This document shows, one piece after another, positions 6,301 through 14,220 of a stretch of 25,590 bases of DNA; position 1 is the stretch's first letter, and every line of letters begins with the position of its first letter. Location: assembly GCA_963542625.1 (NCBI GenBank), contig CAUTXO010000021.1:1-25590 (forward strand), read 5' to 3'. Below the pieces are notes generated by a model, which saw only the letters and a list, made by a program, of their open reading frames with translations, ran no database searches and had not been told where the DNA came from. This DNA comes from CAUTXO01 sp963542625. Lineage in GTDB: Bacteria; Campylobacterota; Campylobacteria; Campylobacterales; SZUA-545. Made by a program: the position numbers and the translations under genes.

Positions 6301-7479
6301 GTGCTTAAAAAACTCTTAGTATATCTCATCGCGCTTACGTTTTCTTACGCTCTTGATGTGAATTCATCCATTTGGCAAAAGGGCGAGACGTTTTTATCCT
6401 ACCTAGAAGCTAATCAAATACCGCAAAAAACTTACTACGGCATTGACGATGAAGATACGCAAGATTTGGCGCGTATGATATTTGCTGGCACGCGCTTTTT
6501 TGAGGCAAGGGACGAGGCGGGCGTGCTTCATTACTCGCTTATCCCCGTGAGCGAGGACGTCGGGATCTTACTCAAGCGCCAAGCTGACGCTAGCTATTCT
6601 TTTGAAGCGGTGGAGCTAGACTATGAAATCTACAAAGAAAGCGTGAGTTTTAAGCTGCAAAGCTCCGTGCTGCAAGATCTTAAGAAGATCTCTGGCAATT
6701 CAAAGCTAGCGACGGAGATGTCGGATGTGTTTAATGACATCGTCGATTTTAGAAAAGATCTGCAAAAAGACGACCAAATTAGCATTATTTACGAGCGCAA
6801 GATCCGCCTAGGGCAAACGTGGGGTATGCCGCTTGTGCTTGCGGCGTTTATGGAGAACAATAAAAAGAAAAAATACGCCTTTTACAATCCAAAAGACGAG
6901 GGCTACTACGACGAAAACGCAAAGCCGCTTAAGGGTATGTTTTTGAAGTATCCGATGGAATTTACGCGCATTAGCTCGCCCTTTTCACGCGGGAGAATGC
7001 ACCCGATCTTACACACGATCCGCCCGCATTATGGCATTGATTACGTGGCAAAAATCGGCACGCCTGTTAAAAGCGTGGCGGACGGGACGGTGGTTTATGT
7101 CGGCACTAAAGGCGGCTATGGCAAGGCGGTTATCATTCAGCACAAAAACGGCTGGCGCACCATTTACGCGCACCTAAACGGCTACGCAAAAATTTCCCGC
7201 GGGAAGCGCGTGCGGCAGGGGCAACTTATCGCGTTTATGGGGAACACGGGGCTTAGCACTGGGCCGCATTTGCACTTTGGCGTTTATAAAAAGAACGATC
7301 CTTTCAACCCCGCGCGCCTAAAAAGCATAAAAAAAGACGGGCTAAGCGGTAAGGCAAAGCAAGAATACCTAGCCGCGTCGTCGGATCTAAAGCTTAGGCT
7401 GCTTGAAATTTCTACGCAAAAGCTAGATGAGATCGTGCGTCTTGCCCTTTTAAAGCAGCCCGCAAGCAAAAGCTATTGA
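6301..7479 (+). CDS. csd3: M23 (LytM) peptidoglycan peptidase, Csd3/Pgp3-type
   Basis: A 392-aa protein with signal peptide MLKKLLVYLIALTFSYA, a central non-catalytic region and a LytM domain at about residues 220-345. Zinc ligands are visible: H243 and D247 in PHYGIDY, and H325 in GPHLHFG (H323 is the accompanying catalytic His). Csd3 (HdpA) of Helicobacter pylori and Pgp3 of Campylobacter jejuni are periplasmic DD-carboxypeptidase/endopeptidases about 400 aa long that trim peptide stems and cross-links and set helical cell shape; the length and the YDENAKPLKGMFLKYP lead-in fit that group. The GTG start is preceded by GGGGA; the nearby ATG at 6290 is out of frame. The stop overlaps the rsmE TTG start (TTGA). 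The Csd3 assignment within M23 is inferred. Confidence 0.85.
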   Translation: MLKKLLVYLIALTFSYALDVNSSIWQKGETFLSYLEANQIPQKTYYGIDDEDTQDLARMIFAGTRFFEARDEAGVLHYSLIPVSEDVGILLKRQADASYSFEAVELDYEIYKESVSFKLQSSVLQDLKKISGNSKLATEMSDVFNDIVDFRKDLQKDDQISIIYERKIRLGQTWGMPLVLAAFMENNKKKKYAFYNPKDEGYYDENAKPLKGMFLKYPMEFTRISSPFSRGRMHPILHTIRPHYGIDYVAKIGTPVKSVADGTVVYVGTKGGYGKAVIIQHKNGWRTIYAHLNGYAKISRGKRVRQGQLIAFMGNTGLSTGPHLHFGVYKKNDPFNPARLKSIKKDGLSGKAKQEYLAASSDLKLRLLEISTQKLDEIVRLALLKQPASKSY

Positions 7480-8309
7480 AGTTTTACTACCACGCGCGCG
7501 CGGGCGAGAGCGGGCTTGTTTTAGACGGCGAGATCTTCCACCAGCTAGCAAGGGTTAAGCGCCAAAAAAGCGGCAGGGTGGATCTTGTCAATTTCAAAGA
7601 CGGCGCGGTTTATACCTATGAGCTTAGCGCGGGGGCAAGATCTAGCGAGCTTAAAGCACAGCTTATGTCAAGCCACCAAGCGCAAGATCCAACGCAAGAT
7701 CTAGGGCGAGATCTGACGCAAGATCTAAGGCGAGAACCAATGCGGGATTTGGGGCAAGATCTAGGTCAAGATCTAACGCGAGATCCGACGCGGGATTTGG
7801 AGAAAGATCTAGCACAAGATCCAACGCAAGATCCACGCCCAGCGCTCCGCCCCACGAACGCAAAAGGCATTCACCTAGCTTGGGCGGTGGTAGATCCTAA
7901 GACGCTTGAGAAAACGCTCCCCTTTTTAAACGAGCTAGGCGTGGAGAAGCTCTCGTTTGTTTGGACGCACAGAAGCCAAAGGAATTTTGCGCCAAATTTA
8001 GCTAGGCTTGAAAAAATCGCCATCAATTCATCTTGCCAGTGCGGCAGAACGGATCTTATGCGCTTTGAAGTTTTTGCTTCCTTGCGCGAATTTTTGAGTG
8101 CCTATCCAAACGCATCGTATTTAGATTTTGGCGGCAAGGAAAGACTTGCAAACCCGCCTATGCCGCTTTTAATCGGCGCAGAGGGTGGCTTTGCAAGAGA
8201 GGATCTAGAAGCCCTGCGGGGGCAGAGATCTTTTTGCCTAGACCACACCCTGACGCTAAAAAGCCAAACGGCAATCATCGCCGCCGCGGCAAGTTTTATC
8301 TTTGTATAA
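7476..8309 (+). CDS. rsmE: 16S rRNA m3U1498 methyltransferase RsmE with repeat insertion
   Basis: RsmE methylates N3 of U1498 in 16S rRNA using SAM. The N-terminal PUA-like part (residues 1-65, with GEIFHQLARVKRQKSG) is followed by a 52-residue insert (70-121) of 13 four-residue units such as QDLG, RDLT and QDPT. The SPOUT methyltransferase domain then runs to the end: EKLSFVWTHRSQ, INSSCQCGR, LLIGAEGGFAREDLEAL and a C-terminal LTLKSQTAIIAA replacing the usual LG-x-x-ILR-x-ETA knot. At 277 aa it is about 50 longer than usual, explained by the insert. It starts at TTG 7476, overlapping the previous stop. The insert is highly charged and probably a disordered linker between domains. Confidence 0.88.
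   Translation: MKFYYHARAGESGLVLDGEIFHQLARVKRQKSGRVDLVNFKDGAVYTYELSAGARSSELKAQLMSSHQAQDPTQDLGRDLTQDLRREPMRDLGQDLGQDLTRDPTRDLEKDLAQDPTQDPRPALRPTNAKGIHLAWAVVDPKTLEKTLPFLNELGVEKLSFVWTHRSQRNFAPNLARLEKIAINSSCQCGRTDLMRFEVFASLREFLSAYPNASYLDFGGKERLANPPMPLLIGAEGGFAREDLEALRGQRSFCLDHTLTLKSQTAIIAAAASFIFV
7683..7838 (+). repeat. 13 x 12-bp in-frame tandem repeat inside rsmE
   Basis: Thirteen successive 12-bp units fit the consensus CAAGATCTAACG, with variants such as CGAGATCTGACG, CGGGATTTGGGG and AAAGATCTAGCA. Each encodes (Q/R/K)-(D/E)-(L/P)-x. The period is exactly four codons, so unit gain or loss keeps the frame. The core is the same AGATCY motif that fills the spacers. It lies between the PUA-like and SPOUT domains. 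Confidence 0.95.
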
Positions 8310-8331
8310 TGCAGCCACGAAAGGTTTGGCG

Positions 8332-9591
8332 ATGGTAAAAATAGGGCTTGTGGGGGCTGGCACGGTCGGCTCTAGCGTGATAAAGATCCTAGAACAAAAC
8401 AAAGACATCATAAAAGCGCGCGCGGGCGATGAGATTGCCATAAAGCGCGTGGTGGTTAAAGATCCTAGCAAAAAGCGCGGCTGGCGCTTGCCAACTAGCG
8501 CGGATCTAAACGACGTCTTGCAAGACCCTGAAATTAGCATTGTGCTAGAGCTAATGGGCGGCGTGGATAGGGCAAAAGACGTGGTTGAGCGCGCGCTTGC
8601 AGCTGGTAAGAGCGTCGTTACCGCTAACAAAGCCTTGCTTGCCTATCACCGCTACGAGCTTGAACGCCTTGCGAAAAACTCCGTGCTTGCCTATGAAGCA
8701 AGCGTCGCGGGCGGCATTCCTATTATAAAAGCGCTTAGAGACGGGCTTGGCGCAAATCACATCACGTCCATCAAGGGCATAATAAACGGCACGTGCAACT
8801 ATATGCTAACAAAAATGGCAAAAGATGGCACGAGCTTTGAAGCCGCGCTGAAAGAAGCGCAAGATCTAGGCTATGCAGAAGCCGACCCTAGCTTTGACAT
8901 CGGCGGTTTTGACGCCTCGCACAAGTTGCTAATCCTAGCTAGCATTGCGTATGGCATTCGCGCTAAGCCTGAAGACATTTTAATTGAAGGTATAGAAGGC
9001 ATCACAAAAGACGACGTGAATTTTGCGAGCGAGTTTGGCTACGTCATCAAGCATTTAGGCATCGCCAAGCGCAGCGGGGGGCGCGTGAGTTTGCGCGTGC
9101 ATTCGGCGCTGATTGCAAAAGATCAAATGATAGCAAAGGTTGATGGCGTGCTAAATGGCGTATCCGTCGTGGGCGATTGCGTGGGCGAGACGCTCTACTA
9201 CGGCGCGGGCGCGGGTGGGGACGCAACGGCAAGCGCGGTAATTTCAGACATCATAGACATCGTGCGCGGGAACCGCCAAACGCCAATGCTAGGCTACAAA
9301 GGCGCGCTGGAAGCGAATTTGCAGCTAATGGATAAGGACGAGATAGATACGAAGTATTACGTCAGGATCTTAGTTGATGATAAGCCGGGCGTCCTAGCGC
9401 AAATTACGTCCATTTTGGCGCAGAATGAAATTTCTGTGGAAACTCTGCTGCAAAAAACGCAAAGCAGCCACGCGCAAATCCTTTTTTCAACGCACACGGC
9501 AAGGGAAAAGGACGTGCAAAAAAGCTTGCAAAATATAGAAGCGCTTGAAGCGGTTTTGCAAAAGCCCGTGATGATACGGATAGAAGATTAA
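8332..9591 (+). CDS. hom: Homoserine dehydrogenase
   Basis: A 419-aa enzyme that reduces aspartate-4-semialdehyde to homoserine with NAD(P)H, the branch point to threonine and methionine. The Rossmann motif GLVGAGTVGSSV is at the N-terminus. VVTANKALLA, EASVAGGIPIIKALRDG and GIINGTCNYMLTKM with the catalytic acidic/Lys region (LGYAEADPSFDIGGFDASHKL) follow. A C-terminal ACT domain (from YYVRILVDDKPGVLAQI) gives probable feedback control by threonine. I chose ATG 8332, preceded by AAAGG, rather than the TTG at 8302 that overlaps rsmE. The spacing of 22 bp to rsmE suggests one operon. A G9 tract follows the stop by 7 bp. Confidence 0.95.
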   Translation: MVKIGLVGAGTVGSSVIKILEQNKDIIKARAGDEIAIKRVVVKDPSKKRGWRLPTSADLNDVLQDPEISIVLELMGGVDRAKDVVERALAAGKSVVTANKALLAYHRYELERLAKNSVLAYEASVAGGIPIIKALRDGLGANHITSIKGIINGTCNYMLTKMAKDGTSFEAALKEAQDLGYAEADPSFDIGGFDASHKLLILASIAYGIRAKPEDILIEGIEGITKDDVNFASEFGYVIKHLGIAKRSGGRVSLRVHSALIAKDQMIAKVDGVLNGVSVVGDCVGETLYYGAGAGGDATASAVISDIIDIVRGNRQTPMLGYKGALEANLQLMDKDEIDTKYYVRILVDDKPGVLAQITSILAQNEISVETLLQKTQSSHAQILFSTHTAREKDVQKSLQNIEALEAVLQKPVMIRIED

Positions 9592-9598
9592 TATGCGC

Positions 9599-9607
9599 GG
9601 GGGGGGG
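9599..9607 (+). repeat. Poly-G tract, 9 G
   Basis: Nine G residues lie in the 80-bp hom-hypA spacer, 64 bp before hypA. A short frame starting ATG at 9593 reads through the tract (MRGGGWILG…) and overlaps the hypA start out of frame. No good -10 box is seen between tract and gene, so any effect would be on the leader or translation. The length is in the range that slips in Campylobacter. Confidence 0.8.
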
Positions 9608-9671
9608 TGGATTTTGGGCGCGGTGGATCTTTGGCGCAGATCCGCGCAAGATCTAGGATCTAAGGCTTGGT

Positions 9672-10016
9672 ATGCACGAGTATAGCGTTGTAAAATCTTT
9701 AATTGATCTGTGCGAAGAAAACGCGCTGGCAAACGGCAAGGCAAGGGTTTTAAAGGTTGAGGTTAAAGTTGGCGTTTTAAGCGGGATTGAGCCGCAGCTT
9801 TTGCAACTAGCTTTTGATACCTTTAAAGAAGGCACGATGTGTGCTGGCGCTGAATTTTTTATGCACGTTCAAAAGGTGCAGATCTTATGCCACGCCTGCC
9901 AAAGAGAGCAAACGCTTGAAAAAAACGAGTTTTTATGTCCGGCGTGCGGCGCGGCGGATCTAGACGTTTTAGACGGGGAAGAGGCGTATCTTATGCGGCT
10001 AGAACTTGACGATTAA
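9672..10016 (+). CDS. hypA: Hydrogenase/urease nickel metallochaperone HypA
   Basis: A 114-aa protein with the invariant N-terminal MHE (His2 is the nickel ligand), the EVKVGVLSGIEPQLLQLAFD block and the zinc site CHAC…CPAC. HypA passes nickel, with HypB, to [NiFe]-hydrogenase and in Helicobacter also to urease. Length is normal. ATG 9672 follows AAGG by about 8 nt. The spacer before it carries a G9 tract and three AGATCY/GGATCT motifs. The -35 element of the glucan operon promoter lies inside its last codons. It is separated from hypE, which is on the opposite strand 6.5 kb away. Confidence 0.95.
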   Translation: MHEYSVVKSLIDLCEENALANGKARVLKVEVKVGVLSGIEPQLLQLAFDTFKEGTMCAGAEFFMHVQKVQILCHACQREQTLEKNEFLCPACGAADLDVLDGEEAYLMRLELDD

Positions 10017-10036
10017 AAGTCCTAATGTTCTATAAT
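10006..10036 (+). promoter_or_regulatory. Promoter of the alpha-glucan operon
   Basis: TTGACG at 10006-10011 and perfect TATAAT at 10031-10036 have a 19-bp spacer, a little long. Transcription would begin near 10043. That leaves only about 6 nt before the ATG at 10049 but about 21 nt, including AAAGGA, before the in-frame TTG at 10064, which favours TTG as the real start of the first gene. Confidence 0.65.
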
Positions 10037-10063
10037 ACAAGCAGTTAAATGAAAGGATTAGAT

Positions 10064-11701
10064 TTGAAAGCAGAAAGAGTGATAGACGAGACATACAAAA
10101 CAAAGGTCGCGTATTTTTCTATGGAATTTGCGATACATCAGGCGCTAAAGATCTACTCAGGTGGGCTTGGGTTTTTAGCCGGCTCTCATATGCGAAGCGC
10201 GTATGATCTAAAGCAAAACGTCGTCGGCGTGGGGATCTTGTGGAGCTTTGGCTACTACGACCAAAGCCGCACGGAAGATAATTTTATGAAGCCAGCTTTT
10301 AGGCGCAAAAATTATTCGTTTTTAAAAGACACGGGTATTTACGCGGAAGTTTTTATAAACGGCAATCCCATTAAAGTAAAGGCGTTTTTGCTAGAAGCGC
10401 ACGTGTTTAAAACCGCGCCTATATACTTGCTAACAACGGATTTGCCAGAAAACGACTTTCTATCCCGCACCATTACGCATAAGCTTTACGACTCATACGA
10501 CGAAACGCGCCTAGCGCAAGAGATTGTGCTAGGCATTGGGGGCGCGAAAGTGCTAGAAGCGCTTGGTGAGACGCCTGATATTTACCATATGAACGAGGGG
10601 CATTCCTTGCCGCTTGCGTTTCATTTATACGGCAGATACGGCAGCATTGATGAAGTGCGCCGCCGCGTGGTATTTACAACTCACACGCCAGAGCGCGCGG
10701 GGAATGAAGAGCACAGCGTGCATCGTATGACGAAAATGGGCTTTTTTAATGGGCTAACAGAAGAAAAAGTGCGCGAGATTTTAGGGCTAGACCGCGATAC
10801 CTTTAGCTTAACCGTTGGCGCAATTAAACTTAGCAAGCGCACTAACGGCGTTTCTAAGATCCACGCGGAAGTGGCGAATAAAATGTGGGATAGATATCTA
10901 GATGGGCACGAGATAATCTCCATTACAAACGCGCAAAATAAGGGCTTTTGGATGGATAAGGAGATCCAAAGAGCTTACGAAGAAGGCGAGGATTACCAGC
11001 TCCTAGCTAGAAAAAAACACAATAAAAAACAGCTGTTTGATATTGTGGCGGATCAAACGGGCAAACTCTTTGACGCAAACGTTTTGACGATTGTTTGGGC
11101 GCGGCGTTTTGCCGAATACAAGCGTGCTAGTTTGCTAATTAAAGACTTCCAGCGCTTTAAAAATCTTGTTTCAAGAGATGATAAGCCCATCCAAGTTATT
11201 TGGGCGGGCAAACCGCACCCGGCGGATTCTAATGCCATCAATATTTTTAACCAGCTTGTGGATATGACAAAGGATCTTAAGCGTTGCGCGGTGCTTGTTG
11301 GATACGAGCTAGATCTTTCTATGAGCCTAAAAAAGGGCGCAGACGTTTGGCTGAATAACCCGCGTCACACAAGAGAAGCAAGCGGAACAAGCGGAATGAG
11401 CGCGTCTTTTAACGGGGCGATACACTTTTCCATCGATGACGGCTGGCACCCAGAATTTGCCAAAGACGGCGTGAATGCCTTTACCATTCCAACACTTGCG
11501 CCGGGACTAGAGATTGACGAAATAGATAGGCAAGATCATCAAAATATGATGGACGTGTTAGAAAATAGAATTATCCCGACGTATTACGACAACCGCCAGA
11601 AGTGGGTTGAGATGATGAAAGCGTCCATTGGTGACTCCGTGCTTTCTTTTGATAGCGCGCGAATGGCTAAAGAATACTACGAAAAGATGTATAATTTTTA
11701 G
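10064..11701 (+). CDS. GT35 alpha-glucan phosphorylase homologue lacking the PLP lysine
   Basis: A 545-aa protein from TTG 10064 (550 from ATG 10049). The TTG is preferred because AAAGGA sits 6 nt upstream and the promoter would give the ATG almost no leader. It matches the short alpha-glucan phosphorylase family (TIGR02094-like): AYFSMEFA, IYSGGLGFLAGSHMRSAYDL, YHMNEGHS, VFTTHTPERAG, WARRFAEYKR, IWAGKPHPAD and NNPRHTREASGTSGM. In phosphorylases the last motif continues G-M-K, the Lys that binds pyridoxal phosphate; here it is G-M-S-A (Ser codon 11399-11401). Without PLP a phosphorolytic reaction is not expected, so it may be another retaining GT-B glucosyltransferase or a regulatory subunit. 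It is first in the glucan operon. Confidence 0.85.
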   Translation: MKAERVIDETYKTKVAYFSMEFAIHQALKIYSGGLGFLAGSHMRSAYDLKQNVVGVGILWSFGYYDQSRTEDNFMKPAFRRKNYSFLKDTGIYAEVFINGNPIKVKAFLLEAHVFKTAPIYLLTTDLPENDFLSRTITHKLYDSYDETRLAQEIVLGIGGAKVLEALGETPDIYHMNEGHSLPLAFHLYGRYGSIDEVRRRVVFTTHTPERAGNEEHSVHRMTKMGFFNGLTEEKVREILGLDRDTFSLTVGAIKLSKRTNGVSKIHAEVANKMWDRYLDGHEIISITNAQNKGFWMDKEIQRAYEEGEDYQLLARKKHNKKQLFDIVADQTGKLFDANVLTIVWARRFAEYKRASLLIKDFQRFKNLVSRDDKPIQVIWAGKPHPADSNAINIFNQLVDMTKDLKRCAVLVGYELDLSMSLKKGADVWLNNPRHTREASGTSGMSASFNGAIHFSIDDGWHPEFAKDGVNAFTIPTLAPGLEIDEIDRQDHQNMMDVLENRIIPTYYDNRQKWVEMMKASIGDSVLSFDSARMAKEYYEKMYNF

Positions 11702-11715
11702 AATAGGGGGAAAAA

Positions 11716-14220
11716 ATGAAAGCAGTTGTAATGGCAGGGGGGTTTGGGACTAGAATAGCGCCGCTTACGAATTCTATTCCTAAGCCTATGCTTCCTATCT
11801 TAAACAAGCCGATGATGGAAGATGTGATTGTCAGGTTAAGAGAAATTGGGGTTAAAGAGTTCATCGTTCTTTTGTATTTCAAGCCCGAAGTCATTCAAGA
11901 TTACTTTAAAGATGGTTCAGATCTTGGGATCAAAATAAAATACGTAATCCCAGATGATGATTACGGCACGGCGGGCGCTGTGAAAAAGGCGGCAAAGCTA
12001 ATTGGGAAAAACCCTTTTATCGTCGTTAGCGGGGATCTAATCACAGACTTTGACTTTCAAAAGATCCTAGACTTTCACAAGGCAAAAAAATCCAAAGTTA
12101 CCATCACGCTTACGTCTGTTACGGATCCTTTGCAGTTTGGCGTTGTGATTTGCGATAGCGAAGGAAAAATAAAAAGATTTTTAGAAAAACCTAGCTGGGG
12201 CGAAGTTTTTAGCGACACAATAAACACCGGGATCTACGTGTTTGAGCCAGAGATCTTAGACGAGATCCCAGAAAACGTGAATTTTGATTTCTCAAAAGAT
12301 CTTTTTCCAAAGCTGATGAAAAACAACTTAGATCTTTGGGGCTACGACGCGCGCGGCTATTGGCGCGACGTGGGGAACCCGCTTAGCTACCGCGATGTGG
12401 TGGAAGATATTTTAGCTGGATCTGTGAATTTCACCTTTAAGGGCGAAAAGCTAAACATAGACAAGGGCGTTTTGTATGTTGGCGAGGGCGTTCATCTTGG
12501 CAAGGACATACAGGTAAAAGGCATTAACATCTTAGCCGACGCCGTTACCATAGAGCCAGGCGTTACCTTGCAAAATTGCGTCATCGGCGCAAATACAATC
12601 ATAGACAAAAACGCCAGCGTTAAAAACTCTACGCTTTGGGATGGTTGCTACGTTGGCGAAAAGGCGGTTATTAATAATTGCGTTGTTTGCAGCAACACAA
12701 GCATTGCAAAAAAATGCGAGATCTCACAAGGCGCCATCATCGCGGAAAAATGTGAGCTAGAGCAAAACGTCAAGGTGGCAAAAGACGTCATCATTTGGCC
12801 GAATAAGCTCATCGAAGAATCGTCGATTATTAGCCAAAACGTCATTTGGGGCGATAGATACAAGCGCTCCATTTTTGAAGGCGGCAAGGTGCGCGGGCAT
12901 TCAAACGTTGAGCTTTCGTGCGGCGTATCCGTTAAGCTTGGTGAAAGCTTTGGGACGCTTTTGCCAATAGGCAGCAAGGTTTATGTAAGCCGCGATTATC
13001 ACCACGCCTCAAGAATGCTAAAGCACGCGTTTGTTGGCGGGCTTTTGGCCTCTGGTATTGAGATTGTAAATTCGCGCTTTGTCCCGTCAAACATTCTAAT
13101 TAACAGCCTTTTAAAAAACGATGAAATAGAAGCGGGCGTGCATTTTAGGCAATCAGAAACCAACGCGCTAGAAACGGAGATCTTGTTTTACGACAAAAAC
13201 GGAATGCTAATTAACACGACGACGGAGAAAAATTGCGAGCGCGTGTTTTTTAGGGAAAATTTTAGGCGGGTTAGCAACGGCGAGCTTGGCGATATTACAG
13301 ACGATAACACGCTCGTGCCTTCTTACCTAAAGCGTTTTACGAAAAAAATCGACGCAAAAAGCATCATCCTTTCAAACTCAAAGTTTCTTTTTGACTTGCT
13401 TTATGGCACGACATCGACTGTTTTTCCAGAGATCCTAAACCGCCTTAGCATTGAAAACATTATGGTTAATTCGTATTTTGACGACAAAAAACTATCAAAA
13501 CTACCTATTAACATTGTTTCGTCCGAAGAAAACGCGAAAAAAATCATCAGGACGCTTGGCTTTGACGGCGGATTTTTAATTTACCCGCACGGCAAAAAGC
13601 TTGAGCTTGTGTGTGATAATGGCAATTTGTTGCCAAGCCAGATTAGCCTTTTGGTTGTGCTTTGGCTTTTAAACGAGCTTAGCACCTCTGTTAAGAAGGT
13701 GTATTTGCCCGTTTTTGCGCCCGATATTTTAGACAGCCAGTTTAGCAAGCTAAAGATCAAGCGCTCTAAGATTAATAACCTAAAATTCGACGAGCTCTCC
13801 AAATACGATCTAATCAGCGATTGCGACGGTTGCTTTGCTTTTAGCGAGTTTGGCATCAATTACGACGCTATGTTTTCGTCGGTAAAAATCATCGAGCTTT
13901 TGGCGCTAGCGCAAATGAAAATATCGCAAATCGTGGCTAAGATCCCTAAGTTTTTTTACACGCACGAAGTTGTCGAGTGCAATCTTGAATTAAAGGGCTT
14001 TATGATGCGTAAATTCACCGCCGAAGCGATGGGAAAGGAATCTTCTTTTGAAGACGGCGTGAAAATCATCGAGCAAGATCTAAAGGTTACGATGATCCCG
14101 GATCAATACGCGGAGAATTTGCATCTTTACATAGAAGCCAAAGACGAAGCCGCTGGCAAAAAAGCCCTAAGCGCGTATAGGGAAAAAATCGCCGCGTGGA
14201 TCCAAGAAGGCTCTAAGTGA
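11716..14220 (+). CDS. Sugar nucleotidyltransferase / phosphohexomutase-like fusion
   Basis: An 834-aa three-part protein. Residues 1-235 form a sugar-1-phosphate nucleotidyltransferase (MAGGFGTRIAPLT, Lys23 in PKPML, VSGDLITDFDF, FLEKPSWGE, NTGIYVFEPEIL). About 250-370 is a left-handed beta-helix of hexapeptide-like turns. About 375-834 resembles a phosphomannomutase/phosphoglucomutase fold. The mutase part looks inactive: the TASHNP phosphoserine loop is replaced by GVHFRQSETN (474-483) and the DGDxDR metal loop by DCDGCF near 702. Similar fusions in other phyla are annotated mannose-1-phosphate guanylyltransferase. With no glgC in the cluster, it may make the NDP-glucose used by GlgA; the true nucleotide and sugar cannot be told from sequence. 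Strong SD AGGGGGA. The stop overlaps the next GTG start (GTGA). Confidence 0.85.
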   Translation: MKAVVMAGGFGTRIAPLTNSIPKPMLPILNKPMMEDVIVRLREIGVKEFIVLLYFKPEVIQDYFKDGSDLGIKIKYVIPDDDYGTAGAVKKAAKLIGKNPFIVVSGDLITDFDFQKILDFHKAKKSKVTITLTSVTDPLQFGVVICDSEGKIKRFLEKPSWGEVFSDTINTGIYVFEPEILDEIPENVNFDFSKDLFPKLMKNNLDLWGYDARGYWRDVGNPLSYRDVVEDILAGSVNFTFKGEKLNIDKGVLYVGEGVHLGKDIQVKGINILADAVTIEPGVTLQNCVIGANTIIDKNASVKNSTLWDGCYVGEKAVINNCVVCSNTSIAKKCEISQGAIIAEKCELEQNVKVAKDVIIWPNKLIEESSIISQNVIWGDRYKRSIFEGGKVRGHSNVELSCGVSVKLGESFGTLLPIGSKVYVSRDYHHASRMLKHAFVGGLLASGIEIVNSRFVPSNILINSLLKNDEIEAGVHFRQSETNALETEILFYDKNGMLINTTTEKNCERVFFRENFRRVSNGELGDITDDNTLVPSYLKRFTKKIDAKSIILSNSKFLFDLLYGTTSTVFPEILNRLSIENIMVNSYFDDKKLSKLPINIVSSEENAKKIIRTLGFDGGFLIYPHGKKLELVCDNGNLLPSQISLLVVLWLLNELSTSVKKVYLPVFAPDILDSQFSKLKIKRSKINNLKFDELSKYDLISDCDGCFAFSEFGINYDAMFSSVKIIELLALAQMKISQIVAKIPKFFYTHEVVECNLELKGFMMRKFTAEAMGKESSFEDGVKIIEQDLKVTMIPDQYAENLHLYIEAKDEAAGKKALSAYREKIAAWIQEGSK

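Noticed and set aside
7663..7863. Minus-strand ORF with LDLALDL repeats inside rsmE
   Set aside because: Exact antisense of the 12-bp repeat in the plus-strand gene.
9076..9081. G6 runs inside hom (9076) and at the start of the nucleotidyltransferase gene (about 11737)
   Set aside because: Too short for usual phase variation, and they code for conserved residues.
10049..10063. ATG 10049 as the start of the GT35 gene
   Set aside because: Only about 6 nt of leader after the predicted transcription start and no SD; the in-frame TTG at 10064 has AAAGGA 6 nt upstream. It remains possible.
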